DNA of 64,000 bases from Amylostereum areolatum (taxonomy: Eukaryota > Basidiomycota > Agaricomycetes > Russulales > Stereaceae). The position numbers and the translations under genes were made by a program. Shown here in pieces: positions 45,390-56,495 of this stretch (its first letter is position 1; the number at the start of each line of letters is the position of its first letter). The notes beneath the pieces are model-generated. The model was given only the letters and a program-made list of their open reading frames with translations. It searched no databases and was not told where the DNA came from. The stretch covers positions 1 through 64,000 of the forward strand of contig SAXG01000026.1 in NCBI GenBank assembly GCA_012932865.1, read 5' to 3'.

Positions 45390-46573
45390 TTGTCACGGAT
45401 TGTTCAACGCATCGAGGATGCAATGTCAGATATATACTATGCGTGTGGATACAGCGAGATGAACCTCGACATGTCACTGATGGTCCTATGCCTTGGTGGC
45501 CAAAAACTACTGTACACCATGAACCGTTACATAGCCATCCCTTCTATCCGGTCTCTTCGCCGTGCACACATCTTCATCAAGCTCATGCTAAGTCTCGGGT
45601 CCCCAACTCAAGAGGAAATTCGTCACAACATGGATGCCCTTTTCTCTCTGCGGATTCTGGCTAGTATTGAAGATACTGCTCAGCCATACCAATCCGAGAT
45701 GTCCATGCTGTGGAACAAGGTCAATAAAGAGAATGCAGCTTGCTATCTGGAACATCTCAACACTGTCGGCGGACTTTGTCGTGAATACTCACATCAAGTC
45801 AACCTGCGGCTGAACACCATCGAGAACACAGTCGACAGTACCATCCACTATGGCAAAGAGGCATCAATCATCGCAATGGCCTCATTTGGGCGCATTCTGC
45901 GTGGGGTGTTCCTGATCCTGATTTCTCCGACTTGCAAGAAAGAAACATCGAACGAGTCATGGCACCTTCTAGACCGGGTGTTCTCAACGTGGAAGCAAGT
46001 TGGCGAGCAGTACTTTGGACCTATATGGTCCTTTGCATCAGATGGCGATGCAGGGCAGCACACAATTGTTTATGCAAATTTTCTCCATGTTTGTATTGAT
46101 GCAACATACCCCCTCTTCAAGTACCTTGGCCAACTACCCGGGCTCAACCTGATGGTCAGAAAGGATGATGTCATGGCAACATTTGACTGGAAACACGAGA
46201 TCAAACGTAAGTCTATGCCTCTTGAACTCAATGGCCGAGTATACCTAACCGACACATGTGGGGATTGTGCAGCTACTTCGCTCTGTAGATGGAATAATCA
46301 TTGGACGTGTTGCACTTAACTATAGCATCTTCAAGAATCACCTTCTCCGCACAGGTCAATCAGAAATAGAGGTTGAACGTCTGTTGAATGCAGGGGGCTC
46401 ACAAGATGTTCCCCGCATGATCAACTTGATCAATGCAATTCACTCCATCGCTTCCGCTCTAACATGCAACTGTATGCCTGCAGAGGTAGTTGAGGCAGCA
46501 CATATATCTGTACTCGGCGAGATGATCACCATGTTTATGCACGCATTCATCATGCCGCACTTCAGCCTTACGG
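45390..46573 (+). pseudogene. DUF6589-like gene, 5' part (split by insertion)
   Basis: Resembles a large hypothetical family abundant in Agaricomycetes (DUF6589 in my recollection; some relation to transposase-derived proteins is suspected). Landmarks are LDMSLMVLCLGGQKLLYTMN, PSIRSLRRAHIFIKLMLSLG, FSTWKQVGEQYFGPIWSFAS, LPGLNLMVRKDDVMATFDWK with HEIKR, and GGSQDVPRMINLINAI. An intron after HEIKR (GTAAGT at 46208 to TTGTGCAG at about 46270) does not keep phase exactly. The frame is cut at FSLT by the insertion at 46574 and resumes at 48974. The true 5' end is not visible. Confidence 0.65.
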
Positions 46574-46834
46574 TGTCACGGCCATATTTGGATATGACCG
46601 CAACAGGGATATAGTCAGGAAGGAAAATGGAAGACTAGAGGAGAGGAGCAGAAAGGCAAAGAGACAGTAAGCCACACCAGAGACGGAACATAGTATGTCC
46701 AAGCCGGCCATCAAAGAAGAGCAAGCTGGACAAAGGAGGGGCCGGGAGAGAAGGAAAGCCGATGATCGGCGGCACCAAAGGAAGTAGGATGGACGGGCCA
46801 GACACTGTCGATCTGGAAGGTTAATTCAGCCGCA

Positions 46835-46840
46835 TATAAA
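46835..46840 (+). promoter_or_regulatory. TATA box of the gene carried by the 2.4-kb insertion
   Basis: TATAAA lies 66 bp upstream of the ATG at 46901, with a CA-rich leader between. Typical spacing for a fungal promoter. Confidence 0.5.
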
Positions 46841-46900
46841 GATGTGGCAGGAAGAGAAAGGCGTCTTGGCTCCTTGCTTCACTTTTCGCACCGACGCACC

Positions 46901-48031
46901 ATGAATAACAACTCCCTCCCCACCAATCGCCTCGGTGCCTCTGACCATTCCACGGAGTCCAGCGGCATGCAACTCGCCGACGGTGTACGCCTTGCCCAGT
47001 CACATTCTCCCTCTCCCCCTCTGGCCACATCCCTCACGAGCGATCCCGACCCCTACGCACCAGCGCGCATCCTCGACACCCGCATACGCTTGAACAACCC
47101 GCCGACTAGCGACATCATCTACAACCCTATCGTCACCCTGCGGTTAGCCCGTCGCCCCAATGCTACCCCCTCTATGCCGCAATACGACCTACAGGATGCC
47201 CGAGCGCCCGTCCGTGCCGCGACGATCGCCAGGTTGGTCAAGGACAATGTCTCCCACCCACACTGGTTGGCGGCCAACGGGATCCTGAACCAAGGGTGGG
47301 CCCCTGACCCATTCAAGGGTCCCTCGGAGGTGAATGGGGTATGGATCGTGGAAGGGAAGGCGCAACAGGTCGGCCCCTCAATGCTGGTGGAGGCAGCAAC
47401 GGAGACGGGATATCGCTACTACGCGACGGTGGGCGAGTGTCTAGGGAGCGACGGCCAGAGCGCCATCTACGTGGGATGGGTACGCAACCACGCCTACGCC
47501 CGTACGTTACCCCTCCCCTCGTGCCAAACTCGTGCTGACCCGCAAACAGCAATGATAGTCTTTATTATCTGCAACGTCAACTGGGCCCTCCCGCTTAGCC
47601 CAAAACTTCCTACTTCTTCCTCCATCGCTGCGGACTGGTATTGGGCGTTCAACCTCCGCCTCGGCACCCTCATCGCCCCTCCCTCTCTCGTCGCCAAGAA
47701 CATCGCTCGCATCGTGGACGCCCACCTTCCTGCCATGCTGCACCACGTTGTAGGGCATGAAGGTTACTCCGTCTTTGTATTCCCCAAGTGGGGAAACCTG
47801 GCGCCCGTGCTGACAGAGGACCCCTGGGCACCGCTTAGCGACGTGGTGGAGTATCTGGCCCACGCGCGCCATGCCATCTATCCGTTCTCCTACTCAGCAG
47901 TAGAGCAGTCGCTCTACAAACTGGTCGCGGAGGTGCGCGAGGTGTCGGCTCACCAGATCTCGCACGAGGTACAGGAAAGGGCCGCAGCCATAGAGAAATG
48001 GCGGAGGGAAGGGTTATACTTACGCCAGTAA
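46901..48031 (+). CDS. Uncharacterised protein carried by the 2.4-kb insertion
   Basis: Open from ATG 46901 to TAA 48031: 376 residues unspliced, or 360 if the 48-bp intron GTACGTTACC...GCAAACAG (about 47503-47550) is removed. Both keep frame. The N-terminus is low complexity (NNNSLPTNRLGASD). The middle has PHWLAANGILNQGW, VNGVWIVEGKAQQ and ETGYRYYATVGECLGSDGQ; the second half has ADWYWAFNLRLGTLIAP and VGHEGYSVFVFPKWGNLAP. It ends in a helix (VEQSLYKLVAEVREV...AAAIEKWRREG). No domain is recognised. Being intact inside a dead host gene suggests it is recent or maintained by the mobile element. Confidence 0.6.
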   Translation: MNNNSLPTNRLGASDHSTESSGMQLADGVRLAQSHSPSPPLATSLTSDPDPYAPARILDTRIRLNNPPTSDIIYNPIVTLRLARRPNATPSMPQYDLQDARAPVRAATIARLVKDNVSHPHWLAANGILNQGWAPDPFKGPSEVNGVWIVEGKAQQVGPSMLVEAATETGYRYYATVGECLGSDGQSAIYVGWVRNHAYARTLPLPSCQTRADPQTAMIVFIICNVNWALPLSPKLPTSSSIAADWYWAFNLRLGTLIAPPSLVAKNIARIVDAHLPAMLHHVVGHEGYSVFVFPKWGNLAPVLTEDPWAPLSDVVEYLAHARHAIYPFSYSAVEQSLYKLVAEVREVSAHQISHEVQERAAAIEKWRREGLYLRQ

Positions 48032-48973
48032 GTGAGAGCAGCTAGGCTAGTGGGAAGATAGTCGTCTTCCTGCTGTTGCCTGCACGTTCTCCACTTCACT
48101 TTTCCTACCGCCCTCCACGTTGTCACACGTTATCTCGTATCGCCCCGTCGAAATGACCCGTTACCTTTGTCCGACCTATGCCGCTTGTCTCCTGTTCCCC
48201 ACGTTGCTTACTGTTGTCTTCCCGTTCTGATATCCCTTGGTCTCCGCTATCGCTACTATCACCACCCCCCCGTCTCCATGTCATGTTCCTAAACGCCCGC
48301 CTGTACGTATACCTGCATGATGATTGTTGATCCCCCTCTTTACCTGTTATCTCTACCTATTCTATCCAGAGCTACAGCAATCCGTCCCTCAAGTCCTCCT
48401 AGCCCAAAGTGACACAGTCGTGCTGACTGTGCGCTCAGTCATCCGATCAATGCACAGTCACTAGACAGAATGCACAGTTCATTGACTGTGCGCACAGTCC
48501 ATTGCACAGTCGATCCAACACATGAACAAACAAAGGGCAAAGAGGTATTTAAGGAGAGCTGAGTGGGAGAGAAAGGAGGGAGACTGCCACCGAGACAGAC
48601 CCCACATGCACGCCCTACTGTAAAGCTTACTGTAGCTTACTCTAGAAACCCCAGCCCACTGTTCTCATACACCTTGTAGCTACTTACTGTAGTACCTACT
48701 CCGTGTCACGAATAAACGCATAACCCCAACGCTTCTCTCATAAGTTTCGTTTAGACCACCCAGAGCGGTGTCTAGCGTTGCTCCTCCTACCTCCCCCCCC
48801 CTCTCACACACACCCCTGAAGGTGTAGTACTCAGGCTTCTGACGTTGTGCGAGCAACCACGAACCTTGTAGACGCTTACAACAACCTCACTCGAACACCT
48901 AGGAAAATCCGGGAAAGAGGAAAACCCGATTGACTTAGTTTCGAAAAGACCTTAACCCCCTTTTCGCTTGACA
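48032..48973. promoter_or_regulatory. 3' region of the insertion: repeated GACTGTGC sites, TATA and poly(A) signal
   Basis: At about 48409-48515 the octamer GACTGTGC or its complement GCACAGTC/T occurs six times in about 80 bp. It lies just upstream of TATTTAAGG (48546-48554). AATAAA follows near 48711. The order binding-site cluster, TATA, poly(A) signal matches an LTR (U3-R-U5) ending ...CGCTTGACA at 48973. Confidence 0.45.
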
Positions 48974-50592
48974 ACGGATCAAGTTGCTTCCTTGAGCAAA
49001 TATGTGCACCTCGTGTTTGCGCTGTTTTGGGAACACCATGTCAACTTCATGCCCTATCAGCTCTACGGTGATACCCAGACAACGGTCAAGAATATCATAA
49101 TCTGCATCACCAAACAGCAAGCCCTCAATGGCACTCAACCATTCTATCTGTTCTGGACCGGCGACGACCGTCTCGAAGTTCTATTTGGCATCCTATGCAT
49201 GATGGGAGGTCATAATCCCAACTTCACATTCACACAGCTCACTGATCGCATTACGGTGGCCATGAAGTTGGACGGAGTATTCGTGCACCACCCAGAACTG
49301 GCCCAAGGTCACAGACGGCTCAAAGTGACGTGGACCGAGCAAGTGGACCACCTGAACCCTGAATCCTGGCTTAGAAATGTGGTTGCGAACAGCGTTGATC
49401 TGCCTTCTGCATGGTGTAAAGGGCGCGATGGGGCTGCCACTATCCTGGGCACAATCCATATCTACCCCAACTTTGATACCTTGTTTGATGCTGAATGTGT
49501 GTGTGACCTCCTCAAACTGTTTGGCGATGGCAAATATCCTAGTGCATTGACGATGCAGGTGGACCGCACGGTTGAGATCGCAGACGTCAAACCTCCGAAC
49601 ACAGCTCCGACTGCAAATCTGTACTCTCCAGATCCTGGTTCATGCATTCTCGTCGACTCAATTCATCCACCTTATCTGCCACACCAAATCCAATGGACCC
49701 TACACCCATTGATAACCCAGACCCAGGTGGTGTATTTGAGGTCTCAATCCTCGACACACTCACAGATATTTCACATGATCAGGATGTCTCTCTGGAAGAT
49801 GCTCTAGATCTATTAGAGGAACACCAGCTGCCGTCTTCGCTTTCGGAGGTTGAGCACACTCCTTGGCTGGAACGGAGCGAAGCAGATGGCGGTCGCATGC
49901 ACAAGACCATTGTCTGCCACCGTATCATCACACCAAATTTCATTTGCAAACCCCATGAGCGGCTCTGGGGGTTTCGTGACTACACGTATGACCTCAAGCC
50001 CCGTATCTCCCATGGTGGCCATGTAGTGGACTCTGATGCATTCCTTGTTCACGATCTCTTCGCCACAATGCTTTGCTGTGGTAATTCAGTTTTGCTTGCG
50101 ATCCTCAAGTGTATTGCCATTGACGAGAAGGGTACCCGCATTGACTGTGTCAATATCCAGAGCCTCCGTGTTGTCACATCAGGGATTAATTTTACTGGTC
50201 AAGTCCTGTCTCTTCGCAGTCTCACACAAGATGAGCAGGCCGATCCGATGGATATCACCATGGACTCAGAAACTGATATATCCACCTCAACAGACAGACC
50301 GTTGTAGATTTGGGATGGCAGCTTCGTCAAGCTCACTCTCAGTAACCCGTCACAACCTGCACCTCTAGGAAAGTCAGTACGCAAAATCCTTGCTGTCAAG
50401 GTCAGCAGTCACCTGTGCCATGCTATTAACCCCACAATTATTCTGAGCCGAGATTCTCAAGTGTACATTCCAAACCCCGCACTTGATGCAGCATCTGACC
50501 TGTGTTTATCTTCCCAAGCACGAGCCACTGTACCATGTATTCTTACATGGCAAGTTGAAGCCACAGACTTGGATGTACTAATCAAGCATCTG
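48974..50592 (+). pseudogene. DUF6589-like gene, 3' part
   Basis: Continues the gene of 45390-46573: DQVASLSKYVHLVFALFWEH, MPYQLYGDTQTTVKNIIICI, LFGILCMMGGHNPNFTFTQL, GHRRLKVTWTEQVDHLNPES and VDLPSAWCKGRDGAATIL are family-like. A frame change lies near 49685. A TAG at about 50305-50307 interrupts DRPL/IWDGSFVKL in frame. The gene is then cut at 50592 by a family-D LTR. It therefore carries three independent lesions. Confidence 0.65.
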
Positions 50593-51100
50593 TGTTACAA
50601 CTCGATTGAGGTATTCCATTCTTGTTACCTTATTAGGAAGAACATCGCTAAACAACGGATTACGACTGTGCCCCAGCTCGTAACCGTCCTGACGACGCAG
50701 CCACGACTGTGCCACAGCTTGTAGCCGTCTCAACGACGCAGCCACAACTGTGCCCCAGTCGCGTCCCCGTAGATACTTGATGTGACTGTTACCAAATGTA
50801 AATATATTTACTCGACCTCCTTTCTTATAAAAGGAGGCTCAAAGAACGAGCCATTCCCCAGCTCGTTCTCTTTGTAAATACAGGACTGTTCTAACTAGAA
50901 CCTCCTCTTAAGAATACTAAAGAGAATCTAGCGCAAACCAAGTCGAAAGCTCGCCTAAGTCTTCCGTGAAGACTTACTGCTTCACTTATCGACCTTAGCC
51001 TTCATATAACCAAGACGTCTAGATCACCTAATCCCACTTCTCATATGCAAGAGTACTATAGCCTAAGCCGCTTGTCACGTGATAAGGACCGTCCTTAACA
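50593..51100 (+). repeat. 5' LTR of element D
   Basis: 508 bp, TGTTACAACTCGATT...CCGTCCTTAACA. It has three copies of a ~40-bp unit around ACTGTGCC(C/A)CAG, promoter CTTATAAAAGG near 50824-50834, and predicted transcript start AGCTCGTTCT at 50860-50869. Confidence 0.9.
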
Positions 51101-51102
51101 CT

Positions 51103-51112
51103 AGAATGAGCT
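51103..51112 (+). promoter_or_regulatory. Self-priming site of element D
   Basis: AGAATGAGCT begins 3 nt after the 5' LTR and overlaps the ATG of ORF1 (51106), leaving no room for a conventional tRNA site. Its complement AGCTCATTCT is present exactly in the 3' LTR (near 59532-59541). In the 5' LTR it has one G-U-compatible change, 34 bp after TATA. Confidence 0.5.
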
Positions 51113-53232
51113 CTCCTCTACACCAGCTCACCCTACAGTTTGGCGCAGAGCGTCAAACAAAAACACCCACTACGGAGCCAGCGGAACAACCCGCTGAGAA
51201 AAGACCATCAGACTTTGAGATCCCTCAGCTCCAATCAAACTGTCAACGAGATTTCCCAAATGGAAACGAAGATCATCACTGGACATTTGATCCTTATCAT
51301 CTCCTTTTCTACTACGACGGAGCCTTCATCGCGAAAGAAAGCAAAGGGACATACACATATCAGTGGAACCCACCCATATACAGATACAACCTTCCCCCAG
51401 CAGCAGAATACTACAAAGATAGATCTAAAAGAGAAAAGGAAGACGGAAGCTACGACAACTCACACTGGAAGCGCCCAGATTATTCAAGACCTCATATCGG
51501 GCCCCTCTCATCAGAAGAACTCTGGAAACACCCGGACGCACAGAAAGTCGAAGAGAAGCCTTACACCGGGAATATTAAGGACTACTGGGAATTTGATCCA
51601 GATACCGACACAGCCGATACGACAACCGAACCACAGAACCCTCAAACCGAACCCCAGCATCCTCAAGAATCCGCAACAGCAGCACCGCCTCCAGAGGAAA
51701 CCGCACCAGAACTTAAGAGAACTATATCAAGCCACCGAATTAAGTCCGATTCCGGAGGAAGTCGAGAACGCAGCCCATCGAGCGCAGCAGAAACGGAAGA
51801 ACGTACAGAGAACCCGACAAGATCTCCATCAGTCGCATCAAACGATGACATCTTCAGGACCAGACAAGGAAGAAGAGGAAATCTATTCGGAAAACCCGAA
51901 AACATCACATCAATGGGAGATGCCACCACCTTGATACCCAACCCCGCCACCACACCTGGCAATGTCCCCCCTGGAGAGACTAATGTACCGCGCCAGACGC
52001 CTGCAACTCCAACACCAGCCGATCCCGCAAAACCGAGACATGAGACTCGATTCTCCCTAGGACTTGGCATGGTCGAACCAATAGGGTGGAAAATGCCATC
52101 ACCGTGATCACCATCACTTTCCGACCGATCGGTCAATAATAAGAAAGGAAAAGAAGTTCAAGACTAGGTCTTCGGAAGAGGAGCAACCGCGGATCTTCCG
52201 AAAGAATTGAAGCACCCACCAGGGAATTCCCCACCAAGCGGAACAGGAACAATCGGATCAAAACCCGAAGATAAGGACAAAGGATTCAAACTAAACGCAC
52301 TAGGAGTATACGACGGAAGAGACCGGGCAAAAGCAGCAAAGTTCATAGAACAATGCGTACTTCGCTTCATAGCATTCCCCAACGCATATGCTGCCAACAT
52401 GCGTAAGATAACCTTCATACTCTCGCATCTCACCGATGGACCTGCCCTTCACTGGGCGTCCCTTTTAATAAGTAAAATCGACAAGATACGAGATCACGGT
52501 CTAGATCCAGAAGTATACCTTCCATGGACGGCATTCCACGACTACTTCTTAGAAACCTTTGGAGAAATAGACCCAGGAAGGGACACTAGATTCAACATAC
52601 AGCGCCTAGAACAAGGTACCATGGAAACCAAGGATTATATCACGATCTTCAGAGACTATGCCATGGAAGCAGGCTACGATCATAAGGCACTGATCGACCA
52701 ATTCAAGAGAGGACTGCGCAACGATATCGTAGTCGAGATCCTCAAGAGAGATCACATCTCGAACAATATTGACGAATAGTATGAACTCGCATTGCGCATT
52801 GATAATAACTGGCGAGAAGCTCAAGCATTCCAACGGCATTACACAAGACCAATGAACCCGACGAGCGATCTGACACTCCTGTACAAGAAACCACAGACGT
52901 ACGTTCCATTCAGAAGAGGAAACGGAAATAAAGGAAACATTACAACCGCCAGAGTCGCTCAAACAGGGAATAACGGCCGAAACTTCAGACGCCTTACCCC
53001 GCAAGAATGCATAGAACTCCAGAAATCAGGATCATGCTTCTACTGCCGGAAGCCAGGACACATCTCCAGGAACTGCCCAGAGAAACGTACCCAAACAACG
53101 ATCAATGCACGAACAGCAAATCTGACATCAGAAGAATCCCCGATAGATCAGATCACCAAGCTTGTGAACAAGATGGACAGCGAAATGTTTGCACGCACTG
53201 CCAACATGTTCAAAGACAATCAGGATTTTTAA
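51106..53232 (+). pseudogene. gag: ORF1-gag of element D, three stop codons
   Basis: One frame runs from ATG 51106 (MSSPLHQLTLQFGAERQ) to TAA 53230-53232 but is interrupted by TGA 52105, TAG 52165 and TAG 52777. The first 333 codons are hydrophilic with DHHWTFDPYHLLFYYDGAFI and Tyr-rich stretches, then a Pro/Thr/Glu-rich region. The capsid follows (FIEQCVLRFIAFPNAYAAN, DPEVYLPWTAFHDYFLETFG). The TAG at 52777 replaces an expected Trp in NIDE-YELALRIDNNW. The CCHC knuckle is CFYCRKPGHISRNC (about 53035). gag ends QDF then TAA, as in family 1. Confidence 0.8.
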
Positions 53233-56200
53233 ATTGTCCTTCAAACGCGGCTGTTGAAAGGACACAGACAATAAACTTTTCAAATCAATCTCCTGTTCAG
53301 GAAACAGAAGATGACGTAAATAGAACAGTGTATATAAGGTCATACCAAGACGGAGCAACACACGCTCCATCAATTCATATACCTGTTATGTTTCATGGAA
53401 AGATCTGTAAAGCCGCAGCAAAAGCGCTACTAGATAGCGGAGCAAGCAGCACCCTGATCTATCCAGATTTCGTGCGAAAACACAAGATGAATCTAATCCA
53501 GCTCAAGAAGCCGATACCAATATACAATGTTGATGGATCTCGAAACACTCTGGGAGAGATCAAACAGAAAGTATATCTTCCGATGACAATAAAGGGGATT
53601 AACGGAGAAGTTCACCGCGAAAATTTAGGGCTATTCGTCACAGCCCTAGGAGGGGATGAAGTAATCTTAGGAACCCCTTGGCTCAAAAAACACAATCCTA
53701 ACATCGATTGGAGAAAGAGACAGATCACACTACAAACATGTCCAGGTACGTGCTCCACTACGAGTAAAACGATGACCGTCCAAGGAAAGGACGAACCCTT
53801 TCTACAATCAATCGAAGAACAGAAGGCAAACCATCACGCAACAATAGAAGAACAAGAAGATCCCGAATTCAATTCTGATCTCATCGAGATCAAGATGATC
53901 AGAACATTCTATGGGAAAGCTAACATAGAAACGATACCAGTTGCAGAAGAAACAAACGAAACCAATACCTGGATAACGGCAAGAGCAACTAAGGCACAAG
54001 AACTCGCAGAAAGAGCGGCCATGGGAGAGAAGAAGAAGACACTCAATGAGATGATTCCGCCCAGTTACAAACAATATCAGAAGGTATTCAAAAAGAAAGC
54101 GTCAGAACACTTTCCAATCAGTAGACCTTGGGATCATGCGATAGACCTGACCGAAGGATGGAAACCTCGGAATTGTAAACTATATCCAATGACGGTGCCA
54201 GAATGAAAAGAACTGGACACATTTGTAGACGAACATCTACGAAAAGGATACATCCGAGAATCAAAATCGGAGATATCATCGCCCTTCTTTTTTATCAAGA
54301 AGAAAGATGGATCTCTTCGACCAGTACAGGACTATCGCTATCTCAACTCCATCACAGTAAAAAATGAATACCCAATCCCACTTATCTCCGATCTCATCGA
54401 CAAATTAAAAGGCGCTAAGATCTTCTCAAAGCTCGATCTCCGATGGGGATACAACAATGTTTGAATCAAAGAAGGAGATCAATGGAAAGCTGCGTTCAAA
54501 ACAAACAGAGGCCTGTTCGAACCAATGGTAATGTTCTTCGGACTAACCAACTCGCCCGCAACATTCCAAGCAATGATGAACGCACTGTTCAAAGAATTAA
54601 TAGACACGGGAAAAGTAGTGGTATACATGGACGACATATTGATATTCACGGAAACACTCGACGAACATAGAAGACTGATGAGAGAAGCTCTCCAAATTCT
54701 GGAACAGAACGATCTGTTCCTGAAACCAGAAAAGTGCTTCTTTGAACAATCATCGGTCGAGTACCTAGGAGTGATAATCACGCACAACAAGGTACAAATG
54801 GACCCGATCAAAGTTCAAGGACTATCCGAGTGGCCCACACCGAAAAAAGTAAAAGAAGTTCAATCATTCCTCGGATTTGGAAATTTCTATTGACGCTTCA
54901 TCAAAGACTATTCCAAGATCGCAAGACCACTATTCCAGCTCACAAAGAAGGACCATGACTGGAACTGGACAACTGAATGTGAAAATACCTTCGAAAGACT
55001 GAAACACGAATTCACATCGTCCCCAGTCTTGATCATGCCTGACGAAAATAAACCATTCCGTATAGAAAGTGACGCCTCCGACTTTGCATACGGAGCTATT
55101 CTATCACAACCAGATGAAACTGAAAGATGGCACCCGGTCGCGTACCTGTCCAAATCACTGTCACCAGCAGAACAGAATTACGAGATATACAACAAAGAAC
55201 TCTTAGGAGTAGTAAAAGCCCTAGAGCACTGGCGACACTCTCTAGAAGAAGCGAACTACAAGATTGAAATCTGGACAGATCATAAGAACCTAGAATACTT
55301 CACAACAGCTCAGAAACTTAATCGACGGCAAGCACAATGGAGCTTGTACCTATCCCGCTTTGACTACACCCTGGTGCACAAACCAGGAAGTACAAATAAA
55401 GCAGATGGACTCTCTAGAAGATCAGATCATAAGGAAGACATTCCAGACAACGATGAACGAATACTACTCCACCCTTCGATATTCAAGGCTAGAGCCACCG
55501 GAAGAGGAACAGTCGAAGCAATCGGAGATAAAGAACTTCTCAAGGAACTAAGGAACTTCTCACACCTAGATGATGAAGTTTGGACAGCGCTAGATACGAT
55601 CAAAAGATCGGGACCATGTACCCTTGCAAAAGGAATCGAAGATTGGAACTTTGAAAACGATTTGATCATCAGAAAAGGAAAGATCTACGTACTACAGAAT
55701 CTCGAACTTCGACGTATGATTCTAAAATCGCATCATGATCTCCAGACGATTGGACATCCAGGTGAAATGAAAACTCTAGAACTGGTACAAAGAAACTTTT
55801 GGTGGCCAAAGATGATTTCCTTCGTAAAAGGCTATGTCCAAGGATGTCCCGTATGTCAGTCAACAAAAAATGTCACACATCCGGCAAAACATCTATTACA
55901 GCCTACGGAAATACCGGAACGACCATGGGAAACGATCACATCAGACTTCATCACAGATCTTCCGATCTCCAATGGATTTGATTCGATCAACGTAGTCGTC
56001 GACAGGTTCACCAAAACCGCAGTATTCACACCGTGCCTAAAGACGATCAACGCAGAAGAGACAGCTGATCTTCTGATCGACAACGTCTACAGACGATTCG
56101 GACTATGGAAAAGAATGATATCAGACAGAGGTTCTCAATTCGCGTCCAAAGTATTCCAATCCATCTGCGAAAGTCTTGGAATTATCTCATCGCTCAGCAC

Positions 56201-56444
56201 GGCGTATTATCCCCAAACAGATGGCGAGACAGAAAGGGTGAATCAAGAATTAGAACAATATCTTCGAGCATTCTGCAACGGAGATCAAACAAATTGGGCA
56301 AAACTTTTACCAAAAGCAGAATTCGCACACAACATACAACAACATTCAGCTACGAAAACTTCCCCATTTGAACTCCTACATGGATACCAACCGGTTTTCA
56401 ACCCAACAATACCAACCGATCCAAGAATACCGACAGCCGCTTAG
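53229..56444 (+). pseudogene. pol: pol of element D, Arg-to-stop changes
   Basis: Protease (ALLDSGASSTLIY near 53430), RT ([20 protein letters not shown] near 54290, VVYMDDILIF near 54620), RNase H (ESDASDFAYGAILSQ near 55065), and integrase with HHCC segment (HHDLQTIGHPGEMKT...CPVCQ), ITSDFITDLP, ISDRGSQFAS and TERVNQELEQ. In-frame TGA codons are at 54204, 54462 and 54891. At the last two, family 1 has Arg ([17 protein letters not shown]). The frame stops at TAG 56442, right after the integrase core (HGYQPVFNPTIP). The usual C-terminal GPY/F segment and chromodomain are missing. It begins in the -1 frame from gag. Confidence 0.85.
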
Positions 56445-56495
56445 AAGCACACAGAAGAACCCTAACTGAAGCACCCGGATTCCTCACAGGTGCTA

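Larger units (their letters stand above)
46574..48973 (+). mobile_element. 2.4-kb insertion of unknown class carrying one gene
   Basis: Begins TGTCACGG, ends CGCTTGACA, and is flanked by ACGG at 46570-46573 and 48974-48977. Removing it with one ACGG gives the continuous reading FSLTDQVASLSKYVHL in the host gene, so the boundaries are well supported. Only the outer 5 bases (TGTCA/TGACA) are inverted repeats, and no paired LTR was found. The right ~560 bp look LTR-like (TATTTAAGG at 48546, AATAAA near 48711). It could be an LTR element lacking its left LTR or a new non-autonomous class. Confidence 0.7.

Noticed and set aside
46574..46600. Left end of the 2.4-kb insertion as a family-1 LTR (both begin TGTCACGG)
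   Set aside because: Similarity ends after eight bases; the rest does not match the family-1 LTR.
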